Shown here piece by piece: positions 26,778 through 36,522 of a stretch of 64,000 bases of DNA. The position numbers and the translations under genes were made by a program. The first letter of the stretch is position 1. Every line of letters begins with the position of its first letter. This stretch comes from an uncultured Bacteroidales bacterium. GTDB lineage: Bacteria > Bacteroidota > Bacteroidia > Bacteroidales > UBA932. The notes beneath the pieces were generated by a model. The model ran no database searches. It was not told the origin of the DNA and worked only from the letters and a program-made list of their open reading frames with translations. The stretch is taken from the NCBI GenBank assembly GCA_944326305.1, contig CALVDL010000002.1:1-64000 (forward strand), read 5' to 3'.

Positions 26778-27571
26778 TGGCAAAGATACTGAGACGAATC
26801 TGGATATTGATACGCTGGTGCTGGAGGAACACAGGCAGCGCAGATAAAGCCGGCATATATATCACTGCAATAGCACATCTTGCAGTGATAATTGTCCTGC
26901 TCGCAGTCCAGGTACACACAGTATTGCGCAGCTCAAACACTTTCCTTCTGGACTTCTCCGCCCAGGAGGCCGAAGAAGAACGCATCAAGGAAACCGAATT
27001 CAAGGAAAGCATCAGCAAAAGGCTGGACGAACTGCTCGGGGATATCCCCGTGGACAGGCACGAGCCGCAGTCAGACCAGCAGATAAGGAACATAGCGGTC
27101 GATGCCGGCGGCCACCTCAAAGATGACAGGAACACGGATGTCTCGGACCTTTATGCCGATGCGGCAAGGCTTGAAAGGGAACTCAAGTCGGGCATGGAGC
27201 ACGCTATCTATGAAGACGCGAGGGACGAGGCCGTAGAAATCGGCAAAGAGAACAGAAAAGGGACAGAAAACCCTGAAAGACACGAATACACCGGTCCGTC
27301 AGTCCTTTCATATACACTCGACGGAAGAAAGGCGAGCCACTTGAAAATCCCGGCATACCAGTGCTACGGAGGAGGGGAAGTCACGGTGATAATCACTGTA
27401 GACCCGTCCGGCCGTGTCCTGAACGCCAAGGTAATGGATGATGTCTCGTCGCAGGACCAGTGCCTACGCGATTTTGCAATAAGGGCAGCACGGTTATCGA
27501 GATTCTCCTCTTCCCGTACTGCCCCTGCACGCCAGACCGGTGAAATAGTCTACCGGTTCATCGCTCAGTGA
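26777..27571 (+). CDS. TonB-like energy transducer (divergent)
   Basis: The 264-residue protein has one N-terminal membrane helix (residues ~30-50), a long charged helical linker rather than the usual Pro-rich spacer, and a TonB-like C-terminal domain. That domain (about 190-262) includes LKIPAYQCYGGGEVTVIITV and GRVLNAKV. It would pass proton-motive energy from an ExbB/ExbD complex to outer-membrane transporters. The exbB cluster lies 3.4 kb upstream, so pairing is possible but unproven. Its 3' end overlaps the convergent phosphoesterase gene by 7 bp. Confidence 0.7.
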   Translation: MAKILRRIWILIRWCWRNTGSADKAGIYITAIAHLAVIIVLLAVQVHTVLRSSNTFLLDFSAQEAEEERIKETEFKESISKRLDELLGDIPVDRHEPQSDQQIRNIAVDAGGHLKDDRNTDVSDLYADAARLERELKSGMEHAIYEDARDEAVEIGKENRKGTENPERHEYTGPSVLSYTLDGRKASHLKIPAYQCYGGGEVTVIITVDPSGRVLNAKVMDDVSSQDQCLRDFAIRAARLSRFSSSRTAPARQTGEIVYRFIAQ

Positions 27572-29028
27572 TCTATGCTGTCCTGATAGACATTGCCGAA
27601 CGGATCCGTTGCCGTGACTGTAATATTCTTCCAGTCTTCCGACACAGGAGCATACCTGAAGATATGGTCCGTAGCAAATTTAAAGTCATACCGGTATGCA
27701 TCCAGGTCCTGTGCCTTGATGTTCTCGTCAAGGACAGTCTTCTTACCGTCTTCATCTACCTCTACATGCCATCCCGTATGCCAGTTGAATATGTTTATCA
27801 CCATGTCATTCTTCCGGACATTCCCGAAATCGCCCTGGCCCAGATACATGTCATACTCCCCGGGAGCATACAGCCTCATCTGGAAAGAACGGTCGGTTAC
27901 AGCTCCCTTGTAATAATTGTCCGACAGACTGTTGCCGCTTATGCGGTAGACAGTGAACCCTCTCGGTGAACCGTCATTGCACAGTCCCTGCGCGTTATTG
28001 TCCCAGTCATTTCCCATAAGGGAGGCATGGTTGTGTTCAACAATGCTGCCGGAAACCGTATAAGTGTAATTGTGGTGCAGATGCCCTGACATTATCACCA
28101 CCTTATAACCGTCCAGGGCATCATACAGTTTCTCGCAGTTCGTGAGGTATGAAGTGCTGTACGGCTGGTCGCGCCTTTGGGATGGAGCATGCATCGACAA
28201 AATGACCAGTCTGTCCTTAGGAACATACGACAAATCCTGGCGGAGCCACTCCAAAGTAGACTCGGAGACCTCCCTTTTATAATTGGCCTTGTCCTGGGGA
28301 GTGTAGGTTATGTTGTTGATTCCGATGAAGTGGCACTGGCCGTAATTGAACGACCAGTTGACAGGGCCGAAAGTGTTTTCGAATACATTGTCGGCATCCT
28401 CGAGTGTGAGGGCCCTGACGTCATAGTCGTGGTTCCCTATCACATGGAATACCGGGAATCCGAGCTTTACAATCTGCCCGGCATAGCTGCCTGCCATGTA
28501 ATCCATCTGGTCCCATACCATATCTCCCAAGGACAGGCCGATCACCGGCCCCTGGAGCGTACTTGTGTACCGGAGGATCTCAGGCATGATCCTGTCCTCG
28601 AACTCCGCGCATGCATTATCATGTTCGAGCTGTACGTCGGCCAGGACGAACAGTGTGAAATCCTCCACCCCTCCGCTCCTGGACAAGGTGAAATCCGACT
28701 GTACAGGCTTGTCTTTCATGAGTACGAAACTGTTATAGATCTTCGGCAGACCGGAAGAACTCATGGGTATGTCATATCCTGAAGGCACAGACACAAAGAC
28801 CTTCCTGGTCCCTGAAGGCACTTTCATCTGGTAGATGCCGTCAGCATCGGTGGCCACACAAGTGTGGCCATCCGATACAACGGCCCCGGATACTGGAGCC
28901 CCGCTGTCATCCCTGACGTACCCGACTACATTCATTCCTTCCTTTACGTCTATCCCGGGAGCATCCTTCCTGCATGACAGAATACAGAAGAATGCCAGAA
29001 ATGCACAGAACTTGAAAATATTCTTCAT
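27565..29028 (-). CDS. Calcineurin-like phosphoesterase lipoprotein with carboxypeptidase-like N-domain
   Basis: The 487-residue lipoprotein (lipobox CILSC) has an N-terminal Ig-like regulatory domain (residues ~30-115, VVGYVRDDSGAPVSGAVV), a metallophosphoesterase domain (~125-360) and a C-terminal beta domain. Metal-site motifs are LADVQLEHD, GDMVWDQ, GNHDYD and MSGHLHHN. This three-part layout is typical of a Bacteroidetes surface phosphoesterase family. It is the last gene after SusD and SusC, so its substrate is probably a phosphorylated compound taken up by that system; this is inference. Confidence 0.85.
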   Translation of the reverse strand: MKNIFKFCAFLAFFCILSCRKDAPGIDVKEGMNVVGYVRDDSGAPVSGAVVSDGHTCVATDADGIYQMKVPSGTRKVFVSVPSGYDIPMSSSGLPKIYNSFVLMKDKPVQSDFTLSRSGGVEDFTLFVLADVQLEHDNACAEFEDRIMPEILRYTSTLQGPVIGLSLGDMVWDQMDYMAGSYAGQIVKLGFPVFHVIGNHDYDVRALTLEDADNVFENTFGPVNWSFNYGQCHFIGINNITYTPQDKANYKREVSESTLEWLRQDLSYVPKDRLVILSMHAPSQRRDQPYSTSYLTNCEKLYDALDGYKVVIMSGHLHHNYTYTVSGSIVEHNHASLMGNDWDNNAQGLCNDGSPRGFTVYRISGNSLSDNYYKGAVTDRSFQMRLYAPGEYDMYLGQGDFGNVRKNDMVINIFNWHTGWHVEVDEDGKKTVLDENIKAQDLDAYRYDFKFATDHIFRYAPVSEDWKNITVTATDPFGNVYQDSIDH

Positions 29029-29040
29029 ATCATTCCAGGA

Positions 29041-30765
29041 TTAATAGCCAGGAGTCTGCTTAACGAGCCCGCCGGATGCGGTAATTGCTGATGTCGGGAC
29101 AGGGAACCTGTTGAGTTTCTTATCTTTAGTAGGCTTGTGGTCCCACCACTCCCCTTCAGTGAACTGGTCCCAGCGGATAAGGTCCGTACGTCTGCGGCCC
29201 TCCCCGAGGAACTCTATCATCCACTCGTCGAGCATGCGGTACATGTCAAGGTTCTCTTCCTTTACGGGATCAGGGTCCTTCCTGCCGGTGAAATTACGGG
29301 CCCTCACATAATTGATCAGGGACGCGGCCTCACCTTTCTCACCTTTACGCATCTTGCACTCTGCCAGCATGTAATAAACCTCTGCAAAACGGATATACAC
29401 ATAGTCAGGATCCCATCTGATAGAAACGTCATTCTGGTCAGGGACAGGCCATTTCACAAGACGGAAACCGGAGTTCTCCTCGCCTGTCTTCATATTGGAC
29501 TCCAGCGAGGACGGGTCACCTCCTTCAGAAAGAAGGGCGACCTGGTCGACAAGGTTTATGGTCTTGCCGGCATGCGACTTGTTTCCTACGCAAGCCTCGC
29601 CTGTATCAGGATTGACCAGTTCACCCATGAGGAACATTCCTTCATACTGCCTGTTCCCGAGATAATGGTAAGGCCTCTTGCGCAGGTCCGCATTATTGAA
29701 CTTGCTGGCGGTTCTTCCGAGCTTGTATTCGCTGTACAGCGACCCGTCTGGTTTCAGGGACGGAGTAAGCATATAGCCATTATAGGCAGTGTGCTTCTCG
29801 ATGTTGAAATAGACATGTGCATTGTACGGCATCATATACCTGTACCAGTAGTCGCACTCTATATAGGTAGTCTGGCACGGTACTGCCCATACGGACTCTT
29901 CGGAGACGTCATTGTCAAAGCCGAACACAGTATTCCACTCCTTCTCGACATCATATGGCCCGTATACCCCATCAATAAGGTCCTGACATATCTTTTCGCA
30001 CATGGAGAAATAATCCACGCCCTGCAGGTCGGCAGGCTCCTCCGGGGTGTTCCTGTCCACAAGGTACTTCTCGGCATTGAAATAAAGACGTGCCAGCAGG
30101 ACGGCGGCCGTGGCTTTCCTCATATACCCGTCAGACTTTTCATTCAGGGTGGCCTTTGCCGGCAGTTCCGCTATGGCGTTTGTAAGCAGTGTCTCCACAT
30201 GGGTGAAAAGTTCCCTTTCGGTGCTGCGCGGCTTGACATCATCCGATGATGACGTGTATATCGGCAGCCCTCCGAACAGGTCGAGACCCATGAGGTAGAA
30301 ATACCCTATTATCCCGTCCAGCTGCCCGAGCTGGTTTCTCTTTTCCTCCTCGGACATGCCCAGCCTGGAATAATCCAGGGCAGACAGGTCCTCCCTCGCC
30401 GCAAGGGCATATGCTACACCCTGGAGGGTGTTGTTATACAACGCTTCAAGGTAAGTATGTTCAGGTGTCCACTGGTGGTACCAAAGCTGCTGCTCAGCTC
30501 CTCCGTTATAGAAGTCAGAACCTCTCTGGGGGCAGCACATCTCGTCAGTGGTAAGCTCCCACCATCTGTAGCGCTCCCTCCCCTGGTCGATATAATGCTT
30601 CCAATGCGTAAACGGGCGCGCCAGGACGGCATAAGTATTCTCCCTGGACGTGAAGAAAGTGTCCGGAGTGACCTGTGAATACGAAACCTCATCCAGGTCG
30701 CATCCGGAAACGGCCGGGAGGACAATCCCCCCGAGCATGAGCAAATATTTATATCCGCTTTTCAT
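29041..30765 (-). CDS. SusD/RagB family nutrient-binding lipoprotein
   Basis: The 574-residue lipoprotein (lipobox AVSGCD) shows the SusD fold signals: an N-terminal ...VSYSQVTPDTFFTS... segment, TPR-like helices, and the C-terminal end (YYMLAECKMRKGEKGEAASLINYVRARN, then EFLGEGRRRTDLIRWDQF). SusD lids the SusC transporter and binds the ligand at the cell surface. It immediately follows SusC (13 bp gap). Ligand unknown. Confidence 0.93.
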   Translation of the reverse strand: MKSGYKYLLMLGGIVLPAVSGCDLDEVSYSQVTPDTFFTSRENTYAVLARPFTHWKHYIDQGRERYRWWELTTDEMCCPQRGSDFYNGGAEQQLWYHQWTPEHTYLEALYNNTLQGVAYALAAREDLSALDYSRLGMSEEEKRNQLGQLDGIIGYFYLMGLDLFGGLPIYTSSSDDVKPRSTERELFTHVETLLTNAIAELPAKATLNEKSDGYMRKATAAVLLARLYFNAEKYLVDRNTPEEPADLQGVDYFSMCEKICQDLIDGVYGPYDVEKEWNTVFGFDNDVSEESVWAVPCQTTYIECDYWYRYMMPYNAHVYFNIEKHTAYNGYMLTPSLKPDGSLYSEYKLGRTASKFNNADLRKRPYHYLGNRQYEGMFLMGELVNPDTGEACVGNKSHAGKTINLVDQVALLSEGGDPSSLESNMKTGEENSGFRLVKWPVPDQNDVSIRWDPDYVYIRFAEVYYMLAECKMRKGEKGEAASLINYVRARNFTGRKDPDPVKEENLDMYRMLDEWMIEFLGEGRRRTDLIRWDQFTEGEWWDHKPTKDKKLNRFPVPTSAITASGGLVKQTPGY

Positions 30766-30778
30766 AAATCGCTACTGT

Positions 30779-33757
30779 TTAAAATGTCAGATTAACACCC
30801 AATGTAAAACGGCAGGTCCTCGGATACATGCTGGAGGTGTCCTTGATATACTCGAAGCCCGGTGTCAGGCCGTTGATGTTCACCTCCGGGTCTATTCCGG
30901 AGTATTTTGTGATTGTTGCCAGATCCCTGACCGTCAGATAGAACCTTGCCTTGCTCAGATAAATGTTGTATTTCGACAGGTCCAGGTTGTATCCGAGGGT
31001 GACGGCATCTATCTTCAGGAAAGTACCGTCCTCTATGAAATAGTCAGTCAGGATCTTCTCGTCCTTGATGTCCTTGTTCTTGGTATAGGCAGTCCTCAGG
31101 ACATTGTACTGGTCGGAGCGCTGAAGCCCGTAGTACATGTTGACCTGGCTGTATACATCGTAGTCTATCCAGCTGCGCAGGTATATCGAAAGGTCCAGGT
31201 TCTTCCAGCTGAATGTATGGTCCATGGAGATTATGGCCTTCGGTATGGCATTCCCGACAAAATGCTTGTTCTCGTTGACAAGGTTGTTCACGCTCCCGTC
31301 CTGTGCAGGGACGACCTCCCCGTCCTTGTCATATATGAGCCATTTGCCGTCTTCACTCAGGCCGGCATATTTATAGACATAGAACTGGCCAATATCGGAG
31401 TTGTTCTGGAGTCTCACTGCATATCCAGGGTTGCCTGGGGAAGGGAACTTGACCTCGTCAAGATAGAAGTCGGTACCCATGTTGAGTATCCTGGACTTGT
31501 TGTGTGAATAGCGCAGGGCCGAGGTCCACCGGAAATTCTTGGCCCGGATGATGTCACCTCCTATCTCGAACTCGAAACCCCGGTTCATCAGGCTTCCGAT
31601 ATTCTTCATCATGGTAGGGTAAATGTAAGGGGGCTGAGGGACATTCACCTCATAGAGCAGGTCGTTGACCATCCTGTAGTAGTAATCGAACTTACCCCAC
31701 AGCCTGTTCCCGAAGAAAGCGAAGTCAAACCCTACGTTCACTTCATTCTTCTCCTCCCATTTCAGGTCAGGGTTTATGTTCTGCGCGGTCCCGTATGTCG
31801 AAGCGAAACCGCCTCCGTCCGGAAGTGGCCAGGTAAGGTATGACTTGTACTGCCTGGTACTATAGCCGTTCCCGAAGCCGTTGTTTCCGGTCACTCCGTA
31901 ACCTGCCCTGATCTTCAGGTCGTTGATCCATCGGATGTTCCTCATGAACGGCTCAGCCGAAATGCGCCAGCCGGCGGAAACCGCCCAGAAGGTACCCCAT
32001 CTGTTGTTCGGCCCGAACTTGGAGGAACCTTCCCTCCTTACACTCGCCTGTACAAGATACCTGTCCTTGAAAGAATAGTTGACGCGCCCGAAAACGGACA
32101 GCAGCCTCTCCCTCGGATCCTTGTTCGAAGCCATGGATGCTCGCCCGTCATTGAGCCATGTCCCTTCACCCATGTCCCACGGGCCTATGCCGTCCACGGT
32201 AAAGTCAGCATTGGTCATGTTGAAGTTCTCGCCGTTCGACTGCCAGAAGCTGTATCCGGCCACAGCGTTGACCTTGTGGTCCTCGGCAAAGACCTTGTCA
32301 TAGGAAAGATATGCCTCGACATTCAGGCGGGTGCTGTTGTCATAGCCCTGGTAGGCCTGGCCCTTCCTTGCATTGTCCAGGGACTCCTTGTGTTTAGCGT
32401 TCACATACCGATACTGGTAATACATCCTCTTGTCAAGACCGACGGTGGCCTGCGCAGCAAGCCCGTCCCATATGTTCACCTTGAGCATCGCATCGGCAAG
32501 CAACCACTGGTCCCTGCCTATATTCTCCCTCAGTTCGATATCTGCCACAGGGTTGAAGTCGGAGCCTCCGAAGCCGGGACCGTCAACATTGTATTCAAAT
32601 GTGTTGTCCGGGTTCATGAGCGGAATGGTCGGATTCAGCATAAGAGCCTCGTTGATCGTACCGGAAGAGTTGCGCCTGTCCCTTTTGGCCTGCCGGAATT
32701 CACCGTTGGCACGTATCTCCACGATACCGTCAAAAAGGTTGAAATTCGCATTCAGGCGTCCCGAATAATCGGTCCTGTTGTCCCCTATAACTATACCTTT
32801 CTGGTCAGATGCCGAAAAAGAGGCATAGACCTGAGCGGTCTCGGAACCGCCAGAAACGCTTACATGATGCTTGTGGGAAAACGGAAGGTCATTCAGCAGT
32901 GCATCATACCAGTCAGTATCATAGCCGTAGTCACGGCCAAGACCGTACTCCACAAATTCTGATGAAGAAAGGAGATCAGGCCTGGAGCGCACAGTCTCTA
33001 TGGAGAACTCTCCGGTATATGTCGCTGTAATCCTGCCTTGCCTTGCTGATTTGGTTGTTATCAGGATCACTCCTCCTGCAGCCCTGGTCCCGTATATTGC
33101 TCCTGCAGAAGCATCCTTCAGCACATCAATGGACTCTATGTCCTCAGGGTTCAGAGCCCGGAAATCTCCACCGGGAATCCCGTCTATAACCACAAGTGGA
33201 CCCTGGCTTGCATTGACCGAAGCCACACCCCTGAGCTGGAAGCCGTTCGAGCTGTTGGGGCTGTCGTCTCCGGAGATGGTCAGCCCCGGTATCTTGCCCT
33301 CCAGGACCGTGGCTATGGTAGAGCCTCCGAGTCCGGCCACCAGGTCATCCGCCTTCAGTGAAGTGATGGACGAGGTGATCTCCTTCTTGTCCAATGTACC
33401 GTAAGCAATGACGACAGTCTCCTCAAGAGTCTGGCTGTCAGGCTGCAGCACTATGCGCAGGACAGTCTTTTTCCCGTCTACCTTCTGTTCATGGTCGAGA
33501 AAGCCTATGAAAGAGAAGCGCAGGAGGGAACCCTCGTCCGCCGTTATCGAGAAATGTCCGTCAATATCCGTAGTGGTACCGGCGGACGTACCGTCCACCA
33601 TGACATATGCCCCGGCCAGAGGAGTCCCGGTATTGTCCAGCACCTGGCCTGATATGGAGAGGGACTGCGCCGATACAGGCAGCGGACTCGCCACCATAAA
33701 GACAATGGTCATCAATACAAAGCCGCAAAAAGCTTTAATCTTATCTATAGAATACAT
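30779..33757 (-). CDS. SusC/RagA family TonB-linked outer-membrane transporter
   Basis: The 992-residue protein has a signal peptide, an N-terminal carboxypeptidase-D-like domain (ISGQVLDNTGTPLAGAYVMVDG), a plug domain with the SusC signature (VDGKK... to GDFRALNPEDIESIDVLKDASAGAIYG), and a C-terminal beta-barrel ending TCRFTLGVNLTF. It imports the SusD-bound ligand using TonB. The DAS-AIYGTRAAGG segment is a strong family hallmark. Located between two BACON proteins and SusD. Confidence 0.95.
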   Translation of the reverse strand: MYSIDKIKAFCGFVLMTIVFMVASPLPVSAQSLSISGQVLDNTGTPLAGAYVMVDGTSAGTTTDIDGHFSITADEGSLLRFSFIGFLDHEQKVDGKKTVLRIVLQPDSQTLEETVVIAYGTLDKKEITSSITSLKADDLVAGLGGSTIATVLEGKIPGLTISGDDSPNSSNGFQLRGVASVNASQGPLVVIDGIPGGDFRALNPEDIESIDVLKDASAGAIYGTRAAGGVILITTKSARQGRITATYTGEFSIETVRSRPDLLSSSEFVEYGLGRDYGYDTDWYDALLNDLPFSHKHHVSVSGGSETAQVYASFSASDQKGIVIGDNRTDYSGRLNANFNLFDGIVEIRANGEFRQAKRDRRNSSGTINEALMLNPTIPLMNPDNTFEYNVDGPGFGGSDFNPVADIELRENIGRDQWLLADAMLKVNIWDGLAAQATVGLDKRMYYQYRYVNAKHKESLDNARKGQAYQGYDNSTRLNVEAYLSYDKVFAEDHKVNAVAGYSFWQSNGENFNMTNADFTVDGIGPWDMGEGTWLNDGRASMASNKDPRERLLSVFGRVNYSFKDRYLVQASVRREGSSKFGPNNRWGTFWAVSAGWRISAEPFMRNIRWINDLKIRAGYGVTGNNGFGNGYSTRQYKSYLTWPLPDGGGFASTYGTAQNINPDLKWEEKNEVNVGFDFAFFGNRLWGKFDYYYRMVNDLLYEVNVPQPPYIYPTMMKNIGSLMNRGFEFEIGGDIIRAKNFRWTSALRYSHNKSRILNMGTDFYLDEVKFPSPGNPGYAVRLQNNSDIGQFYVYKYAGLSEDGKWLIYDKDGEVVPAQDGSVNNLVNENKHFVGNAIPKAIISMDHTFSWKNLDLSIYLRSWIDYDVYSQVNMYYGLQRSDQYNVLRTAYTKNKDIKDEKILTDYFIEDGTFLKIDAVTLGYNLDLSKYNIYLSKARFYLTVRDLATITKYSGIDPEVNINGLTPGFEYIKDTSSMYPRTCRFTLGVNLTF

Positions 33758-33774
33758 AATTTCAATATTAAAGG

Positions 33775-35334
33775 TCAGTTAGCCCGTTCAATCCTGATGT
33801 TGTCTATATACCACCTCTGCTGGTTAGGAGATTCACCTTTCTCAAGCCACATCTGTGTCGGACGTATGGATATCACTGATGAGGCGCCGAGGTTTTCCAG
33901 ACGTACCGTAACCGTCTGCCATTTCAGTTCGCCTTTTACCTGATCAGGTCCTATCGGCATCTGAGTGACTACGGTTCCTCCGTTCTCCGTCTCGACGGTA
34001 AGGGTAAGCTTGTCGATATTGCCGGATCCTGTCATCTGTGCACACCAGTCAAAGATCAGAAGCGCATTCCCGCCTTCCGGCATCTCTTCCACAACAGGCA
34101 GTTTCAATCCGGTATGATAATCTCCCTTACCCATTTTCAGATAGGCATCCTGCATATAAAGACACTCATAAGTTCCATCGATATGCCTGATATCAACATA
34201 TCCCCTTTCGGTAAATTCAGTCACGAAAGCTTCAAAAATGCTCCATGTCCCGCTGGCATATACATTAGGAGCGTTGGCACCTTCGTCTCCTGAACCTACG
34301 GCATCACCTACAGGCTTGCTGTTCTTGGCATTATACTGCTCTATATAAGGAGAAAGCCATGAAAAGTCATCCTTGAAAAACAGATTGTCATCTTCATATG
34401 CGGTAGTAGACTGCTTGACGTCCACAGATGCGGTAATGCCGTTTGAATTGGTAAACGTGACATATCCGCTGCGTACCTGGGCCTCAGTGTTTTCCGTTAC
34501 GGTTATCGTAACGTTCTCTACCGTTCCTCCGTTTCCGGAAGAAGGAGAAACCTCTATCCAGGAAGCTGACGGAGCCGCTGTCCACGGCTGTTCGGAATCG
34601 ACTGAGAGCGTAGCCTCGGAGGAATCATCCCTATATCCGTACCTGTCAACGCTTACAATGGACTCACCCAGGTCAATGCCATCGACTGCCTGGCGCACTT
34701 TCACTGTTTCAGATCTGCTTCCCGCCGTAAAAACGACATCTCCTGTCCTGGCTGATCTGGAGTCATTGACTGCCACATCGAGAGAAACAGAAATGTATTT
34801 TCCTGCCTCTCCTTCTTCAAGGCTCGGTGTAATCCATTCCGGAGCATCGACCGTCCATTTGCTGTTGACCTCAAGAATATAGAATGACGGGATCTGTCCG
34901 GACGGAAGCCTGCCGTCCCCTCCTACTGAAAATTCGGTCTGACTGAGCTCAAGGGTCTCTATTTTCAACGACTGTATAATCCTGAAACTCTTTTCGATTC
35001 CCGCTCCGGCAACAGTAACCGTCCCTGTCCTGTCATCGCCGGTCAGATTCTCATCGCAGACAAAGTATATGTGAAATCTGCCGCGGTCTGAAGCAAGTCT
35101 GCTCGGAGTCACCCAATCGGGATATGCGGTAATCGCCCATGATATATTGCTGCCTATCTCCACTCCGGGAATCTTTCCTGCAGAGTTCAGTCCGCTATAG
35201 TCTACGGTAATATCCGCTTCAGGAACATCGATAAACGGATCCGGCTCGCCGTAATCCTCCTGGCATGACACCAGAGGCATCATGGCGAACACTGCGGCCA
35301 GAATACCAGCCGCCAATTTATTTCTGCTGTTCAT
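33775..35334 (-). CDS. BACON-domain lipoprotein (probable surface ligand-binding protein)
   Basis: The 519-residue lipoprotein (lipobox LVSCQ) has three tandem BACON/Ig-like repeats (residues ~40-120, ~135-215, ~220-310), recognisable from WxxP/S...G...TV.V pattern segments such as PWTAAPSASWIEVSPSSGNG. A C-terminal module (~320-519) with a jelly-roll look starts NLFFKDDFSW and ends WYIDNIRIERAN. The same C-terminal module recurs in the neighbouring 331-residue protein. BACON proteins are often extracellular binding proteins of Sus-type systems. No catalytic motif is visible. Confidence 0.82.
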   Translation of the reverse strand: MNSRNKLAAGILAAVFAMMPLVSCQEDYGEPDPFIDVPEADITVDYSGLNSAGKIPGVEIGSNISWAITAYPDWVTPSRLASDRGRFHIYFVCDENLTGDDRTGTVTVAGAGIEKSFRIIQSLKIETLELSQTEFSVGGDGRLPSGQIPSFYILEVNSKWTVDAPEWITPSLEEGEAGKYISVSLDVAVNDSRSARTGDVVFTAGSRSETVKVRQAVDGIDLGESIVSVDRYGYRDDSSEATLSVDSEQPWTAAPSASWIEVSPSSGNGGTVENVTITVTENTEAQVRSGYVTFTNSNGITASVDVKQSTTAYEDDNLFFKDDFSWLSPYIEQYNAKNSKPVGDAVGSGDEGANAPNVYASGTWSIFEAFVTEFTERGYVDIRHIDGTYECLYMQDAYLKMGKGDYHTGLKLPVVEEMPEGGNALLIFDWCAQMTGSGNIDKLTLTVETENGGTVVTQMPIGPDQVKGELKWQTVTVRLENLGASSVISIRPTQMWLEKGESPNQQRWYIDNIRIERAN

Positions 35335-35351
35335 AAGGTTTGTTGATTGAT

Positions 35352-36347
35352 TTATTGCTTGGCTGGAATTTTGACCATTCTGATATTGTCCAGATGGAAT
35401 CTGTGGACACCGGTAGCATCCAGATTTTCATGACGGATGACCAGTTCGGTATTTGACGAGATACCGTAGATATTCACTGAAGCAGAGGTCCACTTGGCTT
35501 CACCGTCTTTCTGTGAAGGAGTAAATGCATCGCTGATGTCAGACATGGTTCCTGATGAGGTCTCAATCTGACCGTCTCCTGACATGACCTCTACTACCAT
35601 ACGGATATCATCTACATAAAGTTTCCCGGACATATGGCCGGCAAAATCAAATGTCAGCTGTACATTTGACGAAGTCTCCCCCGTCTCGCTGAAATCTATT
35701 GCCGGCAGGATAAGTCCGTTGTTATAGTCTGTCCGGCAAAACTTCAGATAGTGCGTCATGAGATACATGGTGTTGTCTTCGGGTTTGAGGACAGCATAAC
35801 CCCTCTCGTCAAACTCCGCCATGAAAGCCACGGCATCAACATCGCCGGCTTCGGCTTTTGAACCGACATTGGGAGCAGAGGCACCAGGATCGGCAGTAGC
35901 AATATAGTCTCCCGCCCCTAAAGCCTCGGCATAAGGGGTAACCCAAGAGAAATCATCTTCGTAATAGATGTAACCGAAAGCAGGGAAAGGGTCGCTGGTC
36001 TGTCTTACGGTAATCTGCTGCGAAAACTCCGCAGAGGCCACTGTCAGATGGCCCGTCCGGCTCTGCCCATGGTCATACTCCTGAGCAAGTACCGTCACAG
36101 TAGCGCTCGCATTTCCATGAGGCTTGTCTACAGAGAGCCAGTCCGCATCGGAGACTATGGAATAGCCCTTGTTCGCTATAATCGCGACAGTAGGGGTTTC
36201 CCCGGTAGAGAGCTGCCCGGTAGAAATGATTTCGATGTTGACCGTATCGACATCGAATCTCGCAGGGGCAGCATCATCTTTATGACAAGATATCAACGAC
36301 AGACATACCCCCCCCAGAACAATTAAAGAGGAAAGTTTTTTTAACAT
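35352..36347 (-). CDS. BACON-domain lipoprotein, paralogue of neighbouring gene
   Basis: The 331-residue lipoprotein (lipobox SLISCH) has a single BACON-like repeat (residues ~35-118, NKGYSIVSDADWLSVDKPHG) and the same C-terminal module as its neighbour (starting YIYYEDDFSW, ending HRFHLDNIRMVKI). It is the first gene of the locus, with a promoter box about 90 bp upstream. The pair probably arose by duplication and binds the ligand outside the cell. Confidence 0.82.
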   Translation of the reverse strand: MLKKLSSLIVLGGVCLSLISCHKDDAAPARFDVDTVNIEIISTGQLSTGETPTVAIIANKGYSIVSDADWLSVDKPHGNASATVTVLAQEYDHGQSRTGHLTVASAEFSQQITVRQTSDPFPAFGYIYYEDDFSWVTPYAEALGAGDYIATADPGASAPNVGSKAEAGDVDAVAFMAEFDERGYAVLKPEDNTMYLMTHYLKFCRTDYNNGLILPAIDFSETGETSSNVQLTFDFAGHMSGKLYVDDIRMVVEVMSGDGQIETSSGTMSDISDAFTPSQKDGEAKWTSASVNIYGISSNTELVIRHENLDATGVHRFHLDNIRMVKIPAKQ

Positions 36348-36437
36348 AACGAGTTATAGAATTAATACAAACATTACGGTTTTATTGCGATTTCGTTAAG
36401 AAATCATTTAAGCGTATTACGGTTACAGTTCGAAAGG

Positions 36438-36445
36438 CAAAGATA
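36438..36445 (-). promoter_or_regulatory. -7 promoter box (TATCTTTG) for the BACON/SusCD locus
   Basis: Minus-strand TAnnTTTG match 91 bp before the first gene, leaving a leader of about 85 nt. Confidence 0.6.
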
Positions 36446-36477
36446 GACTATATTTTAAATCCTGCAAAAAATACGGA

Positions 36478-36514
36478 CAAAAAAACCGGAAGAAATTTCT
36501 GAAAATTCTTCCGG
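36478..36514 (-). terminator. Terminator after S41 protease gene
   Basis: Inverted repeat CCGGAAGAA against TTCTTCCGG (36486-36494 and 36506-36514), extended by a few A/T pairs. On the minus strand it is followed by a run of seven T, as expected for the protease gene ending at 36523. Confidence 0.8.
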
Positions 36515-36522
36515 TCAAAGTT

